Below, piece by piece: positions 26,554 to 35,389 of a stretch of 64,000 nt of DNA. The stretch is from JADGHX01 sp035760965 (GTDB lineage Bacteria; Pseudomonadota; Gammaproteobacteria; Steroidobacterales; Steroidobacteraceae): the NCBI GenBank assembly GCA_035760965.1, contig DASTRY010000035.1:212532-276531 (forward strand), written 5' to 3'. The notes beneath the pieces are model-generated. The model had not been told where the DNA came from. It was given only the letters and a program-made list of their open reading frames with translations, and did no database searches. The translations under genes were made by a program, and so were the position numbers. Position 1 is the first letter of the stretch. Every line of letters starts with the position of its first letter.

Positions 26554-27413
26554 ATGCCGCGCAGGTTTGGGCGCGCCGCCTCTCCGGGCGCTCGCAGAGT
26601 GCGAAACCGCCGCCACCACCGCGATCGGGCGCCGTGCTCGAGGAGCACGGGCCTGCTGCCGGCCCGGATGCCTCGCGCGGCGTGATCCTGTATCTCGAGG
26701 ACATCACCGTCAGCTTCGACGGCTTCAAGGCGCTGAACGAGCTCACGCTGTACATCGACAGCGGCGAGCTCCGCTGCATCATCGGCCCGAACGGTGCGGG
26801 GAAGACCACGATGATGGATGTGATCACGGGCAAGACGCGCCCGGATCATGGCTCTGCCTGGTTCGGCCAAACGCTCGATCTGCTCAGCCTCAACGAGCCG
26901 GAGATCGCGCGGGCCGGCATTGGGCGCAAATTCCAGAAGCCCACTGTCTTCGGCGAGCACACCGTCTACGAAAACCTGCAGCTCGCCGCCGCCGGTGACA
27001 AGTCGCCCTGGGCAACGCTGTTCAAGCCGCTCAGCGGGGAGCAGAGAGATCGCATCGAGTCGGTGCTCGACACCATTCGACTGACGGATCGCGTGCGGGC
27101 GCGCGCGGGCGCGCTGTCGCATGGGCAGAAGCAGTGGCTCGAGATCGGCATGCTGCTGATGCAGGGGCCGCAGCTCCTGCTCGTCGACGAGCCGGTCGCA
27201 GGGATGACGCCGCAGGAGACCGAGCGCACCGCGGAGCTGCTCGTGTCGCTCGCCGGCGCGCACTCCGTGGTGGTGGTCGAGCACGACATGAACTTCGTAC
27301 GATCGATCGCGCGCAAGGTGACGGTGCTGCACGAAGGTCGCGTGCTGGCCGAGGGAACGCTGGATCAGGTGCAGAACGATCGGCGCGTCATCGAAGTGTA
27401 CTTGGGCGAGTAA
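26550..27413 (+). CDS. urtD: Urea ABC transporter, ATP-binding protein UrtD
   Basis: A 287-residue ABC ATPase. ATG 26550 overlaps the urtC stop; the long upstream frame is a shadow. An unconserved proline-rich leader of about 40 residues precedes LYLEDITVSFDGFKAL. Walker A is GPNGAGKTT, the signature is LSHGQKQWLEIG, Walker B is LLLVDEPVAGM, and the switch histidine is in VVVEHDM. The SHGQ signature and the FQKPTVFGEHTVYENL segment are typical of UrtD. It powers import together with UrtE. Confidence 0.95.
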   Translation: MNAAQVWARRLSGRSQSAKPPPPPRSGAVLEEHGPAAGPDASRGVILYLEDITVSFDGFKALNELTLYIDSGELRCIIGPNGAGKTTMMDVITGKTRPDHGSAWFGQTLDLLSLNEPEIARAGIGRKFQKPTVFGEHTVYENLQLAAAGDKSPWATLFKPLSGEQRDRIESVLDTIRLTDRVRARAGALSHGQKQWLEIGMLLMQGPQLLLVDEPVAGMTPQETERTAELLVSLAGAHSVVVVEHDMNFVRSIARKVTVLHEGRVLAEGTLDQVQNDRRVIEVYLGE

Positions 27414-28133
27414 ATGGAGCGAGTGAGCGCGGCGGGCATGCTATCGATCCGCAATCTCGAGCAGTTCTACGGCGGGAGTCACACGCTCTGGGATATCACC
27501 ATGGACATCCCGGCGGGTTCGGTCACCTGCCTCATGGGCCGCAACGGCATGGGCAAGACGACGCTGCTCCGCTGCGTGATGGGACTCGTCGCCGCCAAGT
27601 CCGGCGTGATCCTGTACGACGGCACGGACCTGCGATCGGTCGCGGCCGAGCAGCGAGCGCGCTTGGGTATCGGGTATGTGCCGCAGGGGCGCGAGATCTT
27701 CGCGCAGCTTTCCGTCGAGGAGAACTTGCGCATCGGCCTGGGCGTGCGGCGCAAGCCTTCGAAGAGCGTACCCGAGCACCTGTACGACATGTTTCCGGTG
27801 CTGAAGAAGATGCTCCGACGTAGGGGTGGGGACCTCTCGGGCGGGCAGCAGCAGCAGCTCGCCATCGCGCGAGCGCTGGTGATCGAGCCGCGGCTGCTGA
27901 TTCTCGACGAGCCGTGCGAAGGCATTCAGCCGAACATCGTGCACGAGATCGGCGATCTCATCCTGCGACTCAACAAGGAGCAGGGGCTCACCGTGCTGCT
28001 GGTCGAGCAGAAGCTGCCGTTTGCGCGCCGCGTAGCCGATGAGTTCCGTGTGCTCGACAAGGGGCGATTCGTCGTGGGCGGTGCGATTCGCGACCTGACC
28101 GATGATCTCGTGCAGCATCACTTGGCCGTCTGA
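27414..28133 (+). CDS. urtE: Urea ABC transporter, ATP-binding protein UrtE
   Basis: A 239-residue LivF-type ABC ATPase starting directly after urtD. Walker A is GRNGMGKTTLL, then YVPQGREIFAQLSVEENL, signature LSGGQQQQLAIARAL, Walker B LLILDEPCEGIQPNIV and the switch His replaced by Gln in LLVEQKLPFAR, all as usual for UrtE. An internal ATG (MLSIRNLEQFYGG, residue 9) is an alternative start. The ureD gene follows after 12 bases, so transport and hydrolysis are in one transcription unit. Confidence 0.95.
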   Translation: MERVSAAGMLSIRNLEQFYGGSHTLWDITMDIPAGSVTCLMGRNGMGKTTLLRCVMGLVAAKSGVILYDGTDLRSVAAEQRARLGIGYVPQGREIFAQLSVEENLRIGLGVRRKPSKSVPEHLYDMFPVLKKMLRRRGGDLSGGQQQQLAIARALVIEPRLLILDEPCEGIQPNIVHEIGDLILRLNKEQGLTVLLVEQKLPFARRVADEFRVLDKGRFVVGGAIRDLTDDLVQHHLAV

Positions 28134-28145
28134 TGATGACGAGCG

Positions 28146-28985
28146 ATGGCCGCGAAGACGCAGCACATGTTGGGCGAGCGAGGAGGTTGGCTTGCCTCGC
28201 TGGACCTCGAATTTGCGACACGCGGTACGTGCACCGTGCTGACGCGTCGTGCGCACATCGGCCCGCTCGTCGTGCAGCGGCCGTTCTATCCCGAGGGCGG
28301 CGTTTGCCACGTGTATCTCGTGCATCCGCCCGGGGGAGTGGTGGGTGGCGATACGCTCGAGCTGCATGCACGGGTGCGCGACGGCGCGCATGCACTCATC
28401 ACAACGCCGGCCGCGACGAAGTTCTATCGCAGCGAAGGGCGCATCGCACGCCAGCTTCAGGACCTCGCCCTCGATGCAGCGATCTGCGAATGGTTGCCGC
28501 AGGAAACGATTCTGTTCCCCGACGCGCATGCGTCGATTGCGACGCGCGTTCGGTTGGGGGAACGCTCGAAGTTCATCGGCTGGGAGATCGTGTGTTACGG
28601 ACGCCCCGCGAGCGGATTGCTCTACACGAGCGGCCGCGCGCATCAGGATTTCGAGCTCTGGCTGAACGATGTGCCGATCGTGCTGGACCATCTGCGCCTC
28701 GACGGCGCGAGCGACACCATGCAGGGACGCTTCGCCCTCGCCGGTCACACTGCGCTCGGCACGATGTTCGCGTATCCCGCGACCGATGCGCTATTGGAGA
28801 CGGCGCGAACGGTGTCGCATCGGTGCGCGCACATCGCGTGCACGAAGGTGGACGGCGTGCTCGTCTGTCGCGCCGTCGGCTCGCAGGCCGGCGCTCTCCG
28901 CGAAGCGTTCGCGCGCATCTGGTCTCTCATCCGCCCTCACATCGCGGGCCGCGCAGCCGCGGCCCCGCGCATCTGGTCCACTTGA
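28146..28985 (+). CDS. ureD: Urease accessory protein UreD
   Basis: A 279-residue scaffold protein that with UreF and UreG loads nickel into the urease apo-enzyme. Diagnostic blocks: RRAHIGPLVVQRPFYPEG, VYLVHPPGGVVGGDTL, TTPAATKFYRS and EWLPQETILF. Length is normal. It lies first in the ure set (D-A-B-C-E-F-G), 13 bases before ureA, the common beta/gamma-proteobacterial order. Confidence 0.96.
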   Translation: MAAKTQHMLGERGGWLASLDLEFATRGTCTVLTRRAHIGPLVVQRPFYPEGGVCHVYLVHPPGGVVGGDTLELHARVRDGAHALITTPAATKFYRSEGRIARQLQDLALDAAICEWLPQETILFPDAHASIATRVRLGERSKFIGWEIVCYGRPASGLLYTSGRAHQDFELWLNDVPIVLDHLRLDGASDTMQGRFALAGHTALGTMFAYPATDALLETARTVSHRCAHIACTKVDGVLVCRAVGSQAGALREAFARIWSLIRPHIAGRAAAAPRIWST

Positions 28986-28998
28986 GGCGATACGGTTC

Positions 28999-29301
28999 AT
29001 GGAACTGACTCCGCGCGAGAAAGACAAGCTCCTCATCTTCACCGCCGCGCTGCTCGCCGAGCGCCGCAAGGCGCGCGGCTTGAAGCTCAACTACCCCGAG
29101 GCGATCGCCCTCATCACGGCCGCCGTGATGGAGGGCGCACGCGAGGGGCGCAGCGTCGCGGAGCTCATGAGCTACGGCGCGACGATCCTGACACGCGACG
29201 ATGTGATGGAGGGGATTCCCGAGATGATCCCGGAAGTGCAGGTCGAAGCGACCTTTCCCGACGGCACGAAGCTCGTCACCGTGCATCACCCCATTCCGTA
29301 G
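28999..29301 (+). CDS. ureA: Urease gamma subunit
   Basis: A 100-residue structural subunit with the standard start MELTPREKDKLLIFTAALLA and the block LNYPEAIALITAAVMEGARE, ending VHHPIP. Full length. Gamma, beta and alpha chains are separate genes here, as in Klebsiella. The alternative upstream frame starting at 28669 overlaps ureD in another frame and is not used. Confidence 0.97.
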   Translation: MELTPREKDKLLIFTAALLAERRKARGLKLNYPEAIALITAAVMEGAREGRSVAELMSYGATILTRDDVMEGIPEMIPEVQVEATFPDGTKLVTVHHPIP

Positions 29302-29314
29302 GAGCGCCGCCGCC

Positions 29315-29620
29315 ATGATTCCAGGGGAGATGGAAACGGTTGCCGGCGAGATCGAGCTCAACGCCGGGCGCGAGCGCGTGACCGTGCGTGTCGCGAACAC
29401 CGGCGACCGACCGATCCAGGTCGGCTCGCACTATCACTTCTTCGAGACGAACGCAGCGTTGCGCTTCGAGCGCGAGAAGACGCGCGGCTTCCGCCTCGAC
29501 ATTCCCGCGGGAACGGCCGTGCGCTTCGAGCCGGGGCAGGAGCGCGAAGTCGCGCTCGTGCGCTATGCGGGCGCGCAGCAGGTGTACGGATTTCGCGGCC
29601 TCGTGATGGGCAAGCTATGA
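29315..29620 (+). CDS. ureB: Urease beta subunit
   Basis: A 101-residue structural subunit: MIPGEMETVAGEIELNAGRE, then VGSHYHFFETN and DIPAGTAVRFEPGQEREV. Full length. Its stop overlaps the ureC start (ATGA, 29617-29620), which keeps subunit synthesis balanced. Confidence 0.97.
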   Translation: MIPGEMETVAGEIELNAGRERVTVRVANTGDRPIQVGSHYHFFETNAALRFEREKTRGFRLDIPAGTAVRFEPGQEREVALVRYAGAQQVYGFRGLVMGKL

Positions 29621-31320
29621 GTCGCATGGAACGCCGTGCGTATGCGGAGATGTTCGGGCCGACTGTCGGCGACCGCGTGCGCCTCGCCGACACGGAGCTG
29701 TGGATCGAGATCGAGCGCGATTGCACGATCTACGGCGAGGAAGTGAAGTTCGGCGGCGGGAAGGTCATCCGCGATGGTATGGGCCAGAGTCAGGCGACGG
29801 CGGATGTGGCTGTCGACACCGTCATCACCAACGCGGTGATCGTCGATCACTGGGGCATCGTCAAAGCCGATATCGGGCTCGATAACGGGCGGATCGCCGC
29901 CATCGGCAAAGCGGGCAATCCCGATGTGCAGCCGGGTGTGGACATCGTGATCGGCCCGGGCACGGAGATCATCGCGGGCGAGGGGCTGATCGCGACCGCA
30001 GGCGGCATCGATGCGCACATTCACTTCATCTGCCCGCAGCAGGTGGAAGAGGCGTTGATGTCCGGCGTCACGACGATGATCGGCGGCGGCACCGGTCCTG
30101 CGACCGGCACCAACGCGACGACGTGCACGCCAGGGCCCTGGCACATCGCACGGATGTATCAAGCGGTCGAGGAGCTGCCGATCAACTTCGGTCTGCTCGG
30201 CAAGGGCAATGCCAGTCTGCCCGAGGCGCTGCACGAGCAGATCGTGGTCGGCGCAATGGGCCTGAAGCTGCATGAAGACTGGGGCACGACGCCCGCGGCC
30301 ATCGACACGTGCCTGAGCGTGGCCGAGCAGCACGACGTGCAAGTGGCCATTCATACGGACACGCTCAACGAGTGCGGCTTCATCGAAGATACGATCGCTG
30401 CGTTCAAGGGTCGCGCGATCCATACCTATCACACGGAAGGCGCGGGCGGGGGCCATGCGCCCGATATCATCAAGGCATGCGGCGAGCGGAATGTGCTGCC
30501 GTCGTCGACCAATCCCACGCGGCCGTACACGGTGAACACCGTCGATGAGCATCTCGACATGCTCATGGTGTGCCATCACCTCGATCCCGGTATTGCGGAA
30601 GATGTTGCGTTCGCCGAGTCCCGCATTCGCCGCGAGACGATCGCGGCGGAGGACATCATGCACGACCTCGGCGCGTTCTCCATGATTTCCTCGGACTCGC
30701 AGGCGATGGGTCGTGTGGGCGAAGTGTTCACGCGCACGTGGCAAACCGCGCACAAGATGAAAGTACAACGCGGTCCGCTTCCGCAGGACTCTGCGCGCAA
30801 CGACAACTTCCGCGTCCGGCGCTACGTGGCAAAGTGCACGATCAATCCGGCCGTGACGCACGGGATTGCGCATGAAGTGGGGTCGATCGAGGTCGGCAAG
30901 CTCGCCGACATCGTGCTCTGGCGGCCGGCATTCTTCGGCGTGAAGCCGGCGATGATCATCAAGGGCGGCATGATCGTCGCCGCGCCGATGGGCGATCCGA
31001 ATGCCTCGATTCCAACGCCGCAGCCTGTGCATTACCGCCCGATGTTCGGCGCGCTCGGCGGGGCGCGCGCGGCGACGTCCGTGAGCTTCGTGTCGCAAGC
31101 GGCACTGGCGAATGGCATGGCGGAAAGGCTCGGATTGCAGAAGCGGCTCGTCGCGGTGAAGGGCTGTCGCACCGTGAGCAAGAAGGACCTGCTGCTGAAC
31201 GACTACCTGCCCCAAATCGAAGTCGATCCGCAGACGTACGAGGTGCGCGCGGACGGGCAGCTGCTCACGTGCGAGCCGGCGCAGACCTTGCCGATGACAC
31301 AGCGGTACTTCCTGTTCTAG
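29617..31320 (+). CDS. ureC: Urease alpha (catalytic) subunit
   Basis: A 567-residue catalytic subunit; hydrolyses urea to ammonia and carbamate at a dinickel centre. All essential residues are present with the classic numbering: His134 and His136 (DAHIHFICP), the lysine to be carbamylated Lys217 (GLKLHEDWG), His219, His246 (AIHTDTLNE), His272 (YHTEGAGGGHAPD), flap Cys319-His320 (VCHHLD) and Asp360 (SSDSQAMGR). No truncation. The enzyme should be active if nickel is supplied. Confidence 0.98.
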   Translation: MSRMERRAYAEMFGPTVGDRVRLADTELWIEIERDCTIYGEEVKFGGGKVIRDGMGQSQATADVAVDTVITNAVIVDHWGIVKADIGLDNGRIAAIGKAGNPDVQPGVDIVIGPGTEIIAGEGLIATAGGIDAHIHFICPQQVEEALMSGVTTMIGGGTGPATGTNATTCTPGPWHIARMYQAVEELPINFGLLGKGNASLPEALHEQIVVGAMGLKLHEDWGTTPAAIDTCLSVAEQHDVQVAIHTDTLNECGFIEDTIAAFKGRAIHTYHTEGAGGGHAPDIIKACGERNVLPSSTNPTRPYTVNTVDEHLDMLMVCHHLDPGIAEDVAFAESRIRRETIAAEDIMHDLGAFSMISSDSQAMGRVGEVFTRTWQTAHKMKVQRGPLPQDSARNDNFRVRRYVAKCTINPAVTHGIAHEVGSIEVGKLADIVLWRPAFFGVKPAMIIKGGMIVAAPMGDPNASIPTPQPVHYRPMFGALGGARAATSVSFVSQAALANGMAERLGLQKRLVAVKGCRTVSKKDLLLNDYLPQIEVDPQTYEVRADGQLLTCEPAQTLPMTQRYFLF

Positions 31321-31328
31321 GGGCGCAG

Positions 31329-31979
31329 ATGCTCACCGTGACACAAAGACTGAATGTGCCGGCCTCTAGTGCGTCATCGCCGGCTGCGGAGATGTTGGTG
31401 TTGCCGTTCGAGCTGCGGCAGAAGAGCCGATTGCGCGCGAGATTGGCGTCGGGTCGCGAGGTGGGGCTATTTCTCGAAAGAGGCATCGTGCTGCGAGGCG
31501 GGGACCTGCTGCTGGCGGAAGACGGAACGGTGATCGAAGTCGTCGCCGCGCTCGAAACGGTGTCGACCGTACGCGAAGCGGATGCGGCGCGGCTCGCGCG
31601 AGCGGGATACCACCTGGGAAATCGACACGTGCCGGTGGAGATTGGCAGCGGCTGGCTGCGCTACGGGCACGATCACGTACTCGACGACATGGTTCGCGGA
31701 ATGGGGTTCAACGTCCTCGTCGAGCAGGCGCCGTTCGAGCCGGAAGCGGGCGCGTACGGGCATTCGCATGGCCACGGGCGTTCGCACGATCACGCGCAGC
31801 CGCACGATCACCCGCACTCGCAGGATCACTCGCACCGGCACGAGCACGCGCACTCGCACGAGTACGCGCACTCGCACGAGCACGCGCACTCGCACGGGCA
31901 CGCGCATGACGCTCGTCTCGCGCCGGGGCGCGGCTTCGGCCTACTGCTGGACCGGCACCATGACGACTCCAAGCACTAG
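31329..31979 (+). CDS. ureE: Urease nickel chaperone UreE with long His-rich tail
   Basis: A 216-residue metallochaperone. ATG 31329 is 8 bases after ureC; the start at 31269 would lie inside ureC. The UreE core is recognisable: RLRARLASGREVGLFLERG, LRGGDLLLAEDGTV, YHLGNRHVPVEI and the nickel-site segment GHDHVLDDMVRGMG. The tail from about residue 150 carries 21 histidines in HSH/DH/EH units, encoded partly by an 18-base tandem repeat; it ends RGFGLLLDRHHDD. Such tails store nickel. The end overlaps ureF by 20 bases. Confidence 0.95.
   Translation: MLTVTQRLNVPASSASSPAAEMLVLPFELRQKSRLRARLASGREVGLFLERGIVLRGGDLLLAEDGTVIEVVAALETVSTVREADAARLARAGYHLGNRHVPVEIGSGWLRYGHDHVLDDMVRGMGFNVLVEQAPFEPEAGAYGHSHGHGRSHDHAQPHDHPHSQDHSHRHEHAHSHEYAHSHEHAHSHGHAHDARLAPGRGFGLLLDRHHDDSKH
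31838..31907 (+). repeat. 18-base tandem repeat in ureE tail
   Basis: About 3.9 copies of GCACGAGCACGCGCACTC run from 31838, with single-base changes in copies 2 and 4. Each unit encodes a six-residue His-rich block (H-E-H-A-H-S type). Slippage here would change tail length in steps of six residues. Confidence 0.85.
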
Positions 31980-32658
31980 CCCTGGGCTGCCGGCGTCCGC
32001 GCTTCTGCGGCTTCTGCAGCTCGTGAGCCCGGCGCTGCCCATCGGCGGCTACAACTTCTCGCAGGGTCTCGAGTACGCAATCGAGGCTCGCTGGGTGCAC
32101 GACGAATCGACTGCCCTCGCGTGGATCGGTGGCCTGATGCGCGCATCCGTCGGCACGCTCGATGTTCCACTGCTTCGCCGGCTACACGACGCGTGGTCGG
32201 CGGATGATCGCGAATCCGTCAATCGCTGGAGTCGCTTCCTGATCGCCTCCCGCGAAACGTCGGAGCTGCGCGCGGAGGATCGTCATCTCGGCCGCTCGCT
32301 CGCCAAAGTGCTCGCCGAATCGGGCGTGGCGGCCGCAGCTGAATGGCAAGCGCGATCCGATGCCTGCTTCGCGACGCTGTTCGCGCTCGGCTGCGTGCAT
32401 TGGCGCGTGGGCGCGGATGAATGTGTGTTCGGATATCTGTGGACGTGGGCGGAGAACCAGGTGCTGGCCGCGGTGAAAGCCGTCCCGCTCGGTCAATCCG
32501 CAGGCCAGAGAATGCTCGATGCGTTGATCGGTGAAATCCCGCACGTTGCATCTCTCGGCGCGGCGCTGGCCGACGAGGACATCGGTAGCGCCGCGCCGAT
32601 GCATCTCATCGCGAGCGCCGCGCACGAGACTCAATACACTCGATTATTTCGTAGCTGA
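31960..32658 (+). CDS. ureF: Urease accessory protein UreF
   Basis: A 232-residue accessory protein. ATG 31960 overlaps the ureE end by 20 bases; the long upstream frame is only the shadow of ureE. Family blocks: LQLVSPALPIGGYNFSQGLE, the helix RETSELRAEDRHLGRSL and YLWTWAENQVLAAVKAVPLGQ. UreF joins UreD and UreG in the maturation complex and gates UreG GTPase activity. Confidence 0.95.
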   Translation: MTTPSTSPGLPASALLRLLQLVSPALPIGGYNFSQGLEYAIEARWVHDESTALAWIGGLMRASVGTLDVPLLRRLHDAWSADDRESVNRWSRFLIASRETSELRAEDRHLGRSLAKVLAESGVAAAAEWQARSDACFATLFALGCVHWRVGADECVFGYLWTWAENQVLAAVKAVPLGQSAGQRMLDALIGEIPHVASLGAALADEDIGSAAPMHLIASAAHETQYTRLFRS

Positions 32659-32698
32659 AGGCGCGGCACGCGTCGAGATCAGCCTCGGAGAGAACATC

Positions 32699-33364
32699 AT
32701 GGCAACGGTCGTTGATCATCCCTCGGCAAGTCAGTCGATTGGCGTCGCGCGCAGGGAGACGCTGCGTGTAGGCGTCGGCGGTCCCGTGGGTTCCGGCAAG
32801 ACGGCGCTCGTAGATTCGCTGTGCAAGCGCATGCGCAACTCGTATGAGATCGCGGTCGTGACGAACGACATCTACACGCGCGAGGATGCGGAGTTCCTGA
32901 TTCGCAGTCAGGCGCTGACGCCGGATCGAATTCGCGGCGTCGAAACCGGTGGCTGTCCCCATACGGCGATCCGCGAAGACGCGTCCATGAACCTCGCGGC
33001 GATCGCGGAGCTCTGCGGCGTTTTTTCGGATCTGGATCTCATCATCGTGGAGAGCGGTGGCGACAATCTCGCGGCGACGTTCAGCCCGGAGCTGTCCGAT
33101 CTCACCCTCTACGTCATCGACGTGGCGGCGGGCGACAAGATTCCGCGCAAAGGCGGGCCGGGCATCACGCGGTCCGATCTGCTGATCATCAACAAGATCG
33201 ATCTCGCGCCGTACGTGGGCGCATCGCTCGAAGTGATGGAGCGAGACGCGAGGAAAATGCGCGGCGAGCGGCCGTTCGTGTTCACGAACTTGAAGACGGG
33301 GCAGGGGCTGGATCAGGTGGTGGATTTCATCCGCAGGGAGGGGATGCTCACGCCGCGCGTCTGA
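32699..33364 (+). CDS. ureG: Urease accessory GTPase UreG
   Basis: A 221-residue SIMIBI-class GTPase. ATG 32699 has GGAGAGAAC before it. P-loop GGPVGSGKT (27-35), the nickel-binding pair Cys86-Pro-His88 (GGCPHTAI), VESGGDNLAATFSPEL and the guanine-specificity motif NKIDLA are all present. It delivers nickel from UreE into UreC. Last gene of the rightward operon. Confidence 0.97.
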   Translation: MATVVDHPSASQSIGVARRETLRVGVGGPVGSGKTALVDSLCKRMRNSYEIAVVTNDIYTREDAEFLIRSQALTPDRIRGVETGGCPHTAIREDASMNLAAIAELCGVFSDLDLIIVESGGDNLAATFSPELSDLTLYVIDVAAGDKIPRKGGPGITRSDLLIINKIDLAPYVGASLEVMERDARKMRGERPFVFTNLKTGQGLDQVVDFIRREGMLTPRV

Positions 33365-33651
33365 AGCGACCCGCTCGCGGTGGCGAGCGCGCGCACGCAT
33401 GACGCGGGTTTGAAGTCGACGCTGTGGAGCCGAACTCCTCGGCTCGTTGCGCGTTGGCGGCGCCGCGGAACCGATCACATCTGCGCGCCCCGCCTTCGAA
33501 GGCCCGATGCGGCGTCGAGCTGCGGCAGCGAATTGCCGCGGCTGACGGCGGAGGCGGACTGCGGAGGCGGGCCGCGGAAGCGACTGCGGCTGACGCGGAG
33601 GCGGGCGAACGACGCGCTCCGCCAGCCTTCTTCTTCTGTGGTGCTAGGTCG

Positions 33652-34215
33652 TCAGACGAGCCGGTCGATCAGCCAGCCCGCAGCGACCACCGCGACGATG
33701 CCTGAAATGGCGGGCACAGCGATCCGCGCGACGCGCGGTCGGCGCGTGATCACATAGAGCAACGGCACCGTTGCCAGCACCACAGCCACTTGCGCCAGCT
33801 CGATGCCTGCAGTGAACGCGCCGATCGAGATGGCGCGCGCTCCTGCACCGATCACCTCACCGAGCGCGCCGGCAAATCCAAATCCGTGTACCAACCCGAA
33901 TGCCGCAGCCATCGGCCAGCCATGCCACCGCGTGGGTTGCCAGAATCCCGAGAGCGCCGTGAGCAACACGGTGGCCGCAATCGACGCTTCCACGGGCTTC
34001 GCGGCGAGCACGACCGCACCGGTCGCCGCCAGCGCCAGAGTGAACGAGTGAGCAATCGTGAACGCCGTGACCACCTTCAGGGATTCGACAGCGGCCGTGC
34101 GGAGCGGCGCAGGGTCCTGCGCATCTCTTCTTCGAACGACCGCGAGCAGCGCGACGAGCATGAACGCGAGGTGGTCGAATCCCGTGAGCAGGTGAAGGAT
34201 TCCCTGGATGATCAT
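33652..34215 (-). CDS. HupE/UreJ-like membrane protein, putative nickel permease
   Basis: A 187-residue membrane protein with about six helices. ATG 34215 starts the family-typical IIQGILHLLTGFDHLAFMLVAL; the start at 34320 would add a soluble, arginine-rich leader. Other family features are FTIAHSFTLALAA and AFGLVHGFGFAGALGE, with histidines inside helices that could bind metal. UreJ/HupE proteins are secondary nickel (or cobalt) permeases. It converges on ureG, consistent with supplying nickel to this urease. The 287 bases between it and ureG hold only low-complexity GCGGAGGCGG runs. Confidence 0.8.
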   Translation of the reverse strand: MIIQGILHLLTGFDHLAFMLVALLAVVRRRDAQDPAPLRTAAVESLKVVTAFTIAHSFTLALAATGAVVLAAKPVEASIAATVLLTALSGFWQPTRWHGWPMAAAFGLVHGFGFAGALGEVIGAGARAISIGAFTAGIELAQVAVVLATVPLLYVITRRPRVARIAVPAISGIVAVVAAGWLIDRLV

Positions 34216-34340
34216 GTGCGCTCCGAAAAAAGCCCGTGCAGAGGGGTGCGTGTGACGATCTTGCCAGGGGCCGCGCAGGGATGCGCTCGGCAATTTCACC
34301 CATTGAATCCGGCGGAGCACGCGTCGTGCTTAGCAGGCTG

Positions 34341-34390
34341 GCGTCCATGTTCGCCAGCGCTTGCTACGCCGCCTCGCTCGATGAACTTAG
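34341..34390. repeat. Decayed duplicate of part of the Rpn-like gene
   Basis: The bases 34341-34390 repeat 34647-34696 with about six mismatches (both contain CGTCCATGTTCGCCAGCG). On the minus strand the second encodes SLSEAAQHALANMDA of the Rpn-like protein; the first reads the same with a stop after SEAA. It is probably the leftover of a tandem paralogue. Confidence 0.65.
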
Positions 34391-35282
34391 CAGGGGCCGA
34401 GCGCTTCCTCGAGTGTGTGCGCAGAAAGCAGACGCTCCCCGATGGCATCGAGGTCAGCCACCGAAGCGCCCGTGATTCGCCGGCGCGCCTCCGCGCTCAG
34501 GGGTCCGAATCGAACGGTCAGCTGTCGGACAAGCAGATCTGCACGTCCTTCGATGCGCCCCTCGGCTCGCCCTTCTGCCCGGCCTTCGGCGCGCCCTTGC
34601 GCGACGTACCGCCGCGCAAAATCGCTCTGATATTCGTACTTGCGTGCGTCCATGTTCGCCAGCGCGTGCTGCGCCGCCTCACTCAATGAACTCAGGATGA
34701 GATCACAGTATAGCCGCGAACGATCCGCGTCGAGCGCGGCGTTGGCCATCTGCGCCGCCATCGCGATCCGCACAGCGTACTCGGTGTTGGCGTCACGTCC
34801 GTGCGCCATCGCCGAGAGCACCGCCAGTTCCGGGTTGGCGCACGCAACGGCCTCATCCGTCACTTCCGGCACGCCCGAGGGCCCAAGCACGTAGGGCATG
34901 AACTGATGAAGTCCACCCATCTCGACCCTGCGCGCGACCCAGCGTGCCACCGCTCATCGGCGGTAACGACGAGCAGACACACTGGGCACTCCAAGTGTGC
35001 CCTGAGATTGGCCACGTACGCCGGCCAGACGAATCTCTTGCGCTCATCGATGGAGAGCTGCACCTCTACGACGATCCCGAACACCGAAACACCCTCGAAC
35101 AACTGAATGACCATGTCGGCGCGGTACTCGGCGGGCTGGATGTCGGTCAGATCGGCGGAGACCACGCGCGCCTCGGTGTACGAGGGGATGCTCACGTGCA
35201 GGACGTCGCGCATCAGCTGCGCGGCAAGCGTTGGCTGATTCTGGAAGAGCAGCAGGTGTGCCTCGTGAAGGTGCGACGGCAT
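34387..35282 (-). pseudogene. Rpn-like (PD-(D/E)XK) nuclease gene split by a frameshift
   Basis: Two frames together give one protein of about 297 residues. The first (from ATG 35282) reads MPSHLHEAHLLLFQNQPTLA, ADLTDIQPAEYRADMVI and VVEVQLSIDERKRFVWPAY, up to VVTADE. The second continues with VARWVARRVEMGG, VLGPSGVPEVTDEAVACANP and ELAVLSAMAHGRD. A missing single base at about 34947-34952 (plus strand ...GCCACCGCTC...) separates them; restoring it gives DERVARW. The C-terminal GRAEGRAEGRAEGRIEGRAD repeat and a final helical part are typical of Rpn-type recombination-promoting nucleases and their relatives. Real mutation or sequencing error cannot be told apart here. Confidence 0.75.
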
Positions 35283-35389
35283 GTGCGCAGGCTAGCGAGC
35301 CTGCGCAGAGCGTCGGACCAAGATTCGAGGTGCTTTCGCGCAGAAATGCGATCGCAGAAACGCGGTCGATGGCGGCGAGACAACTCTCT

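Noticed and set aside
31838..31907. Regular short repeats that could suggest a CRISPR or regulatory array
   Set aside because: They are contiguous without spacers and in frame within the ureE histidine tail.
33530..33612. Repeated GCGGAGGCGG runs between ureG and the HupE-like gene
   Set aside because: Irregular low-complexity DNA without stable unit length or pairing; no feature can be supported.
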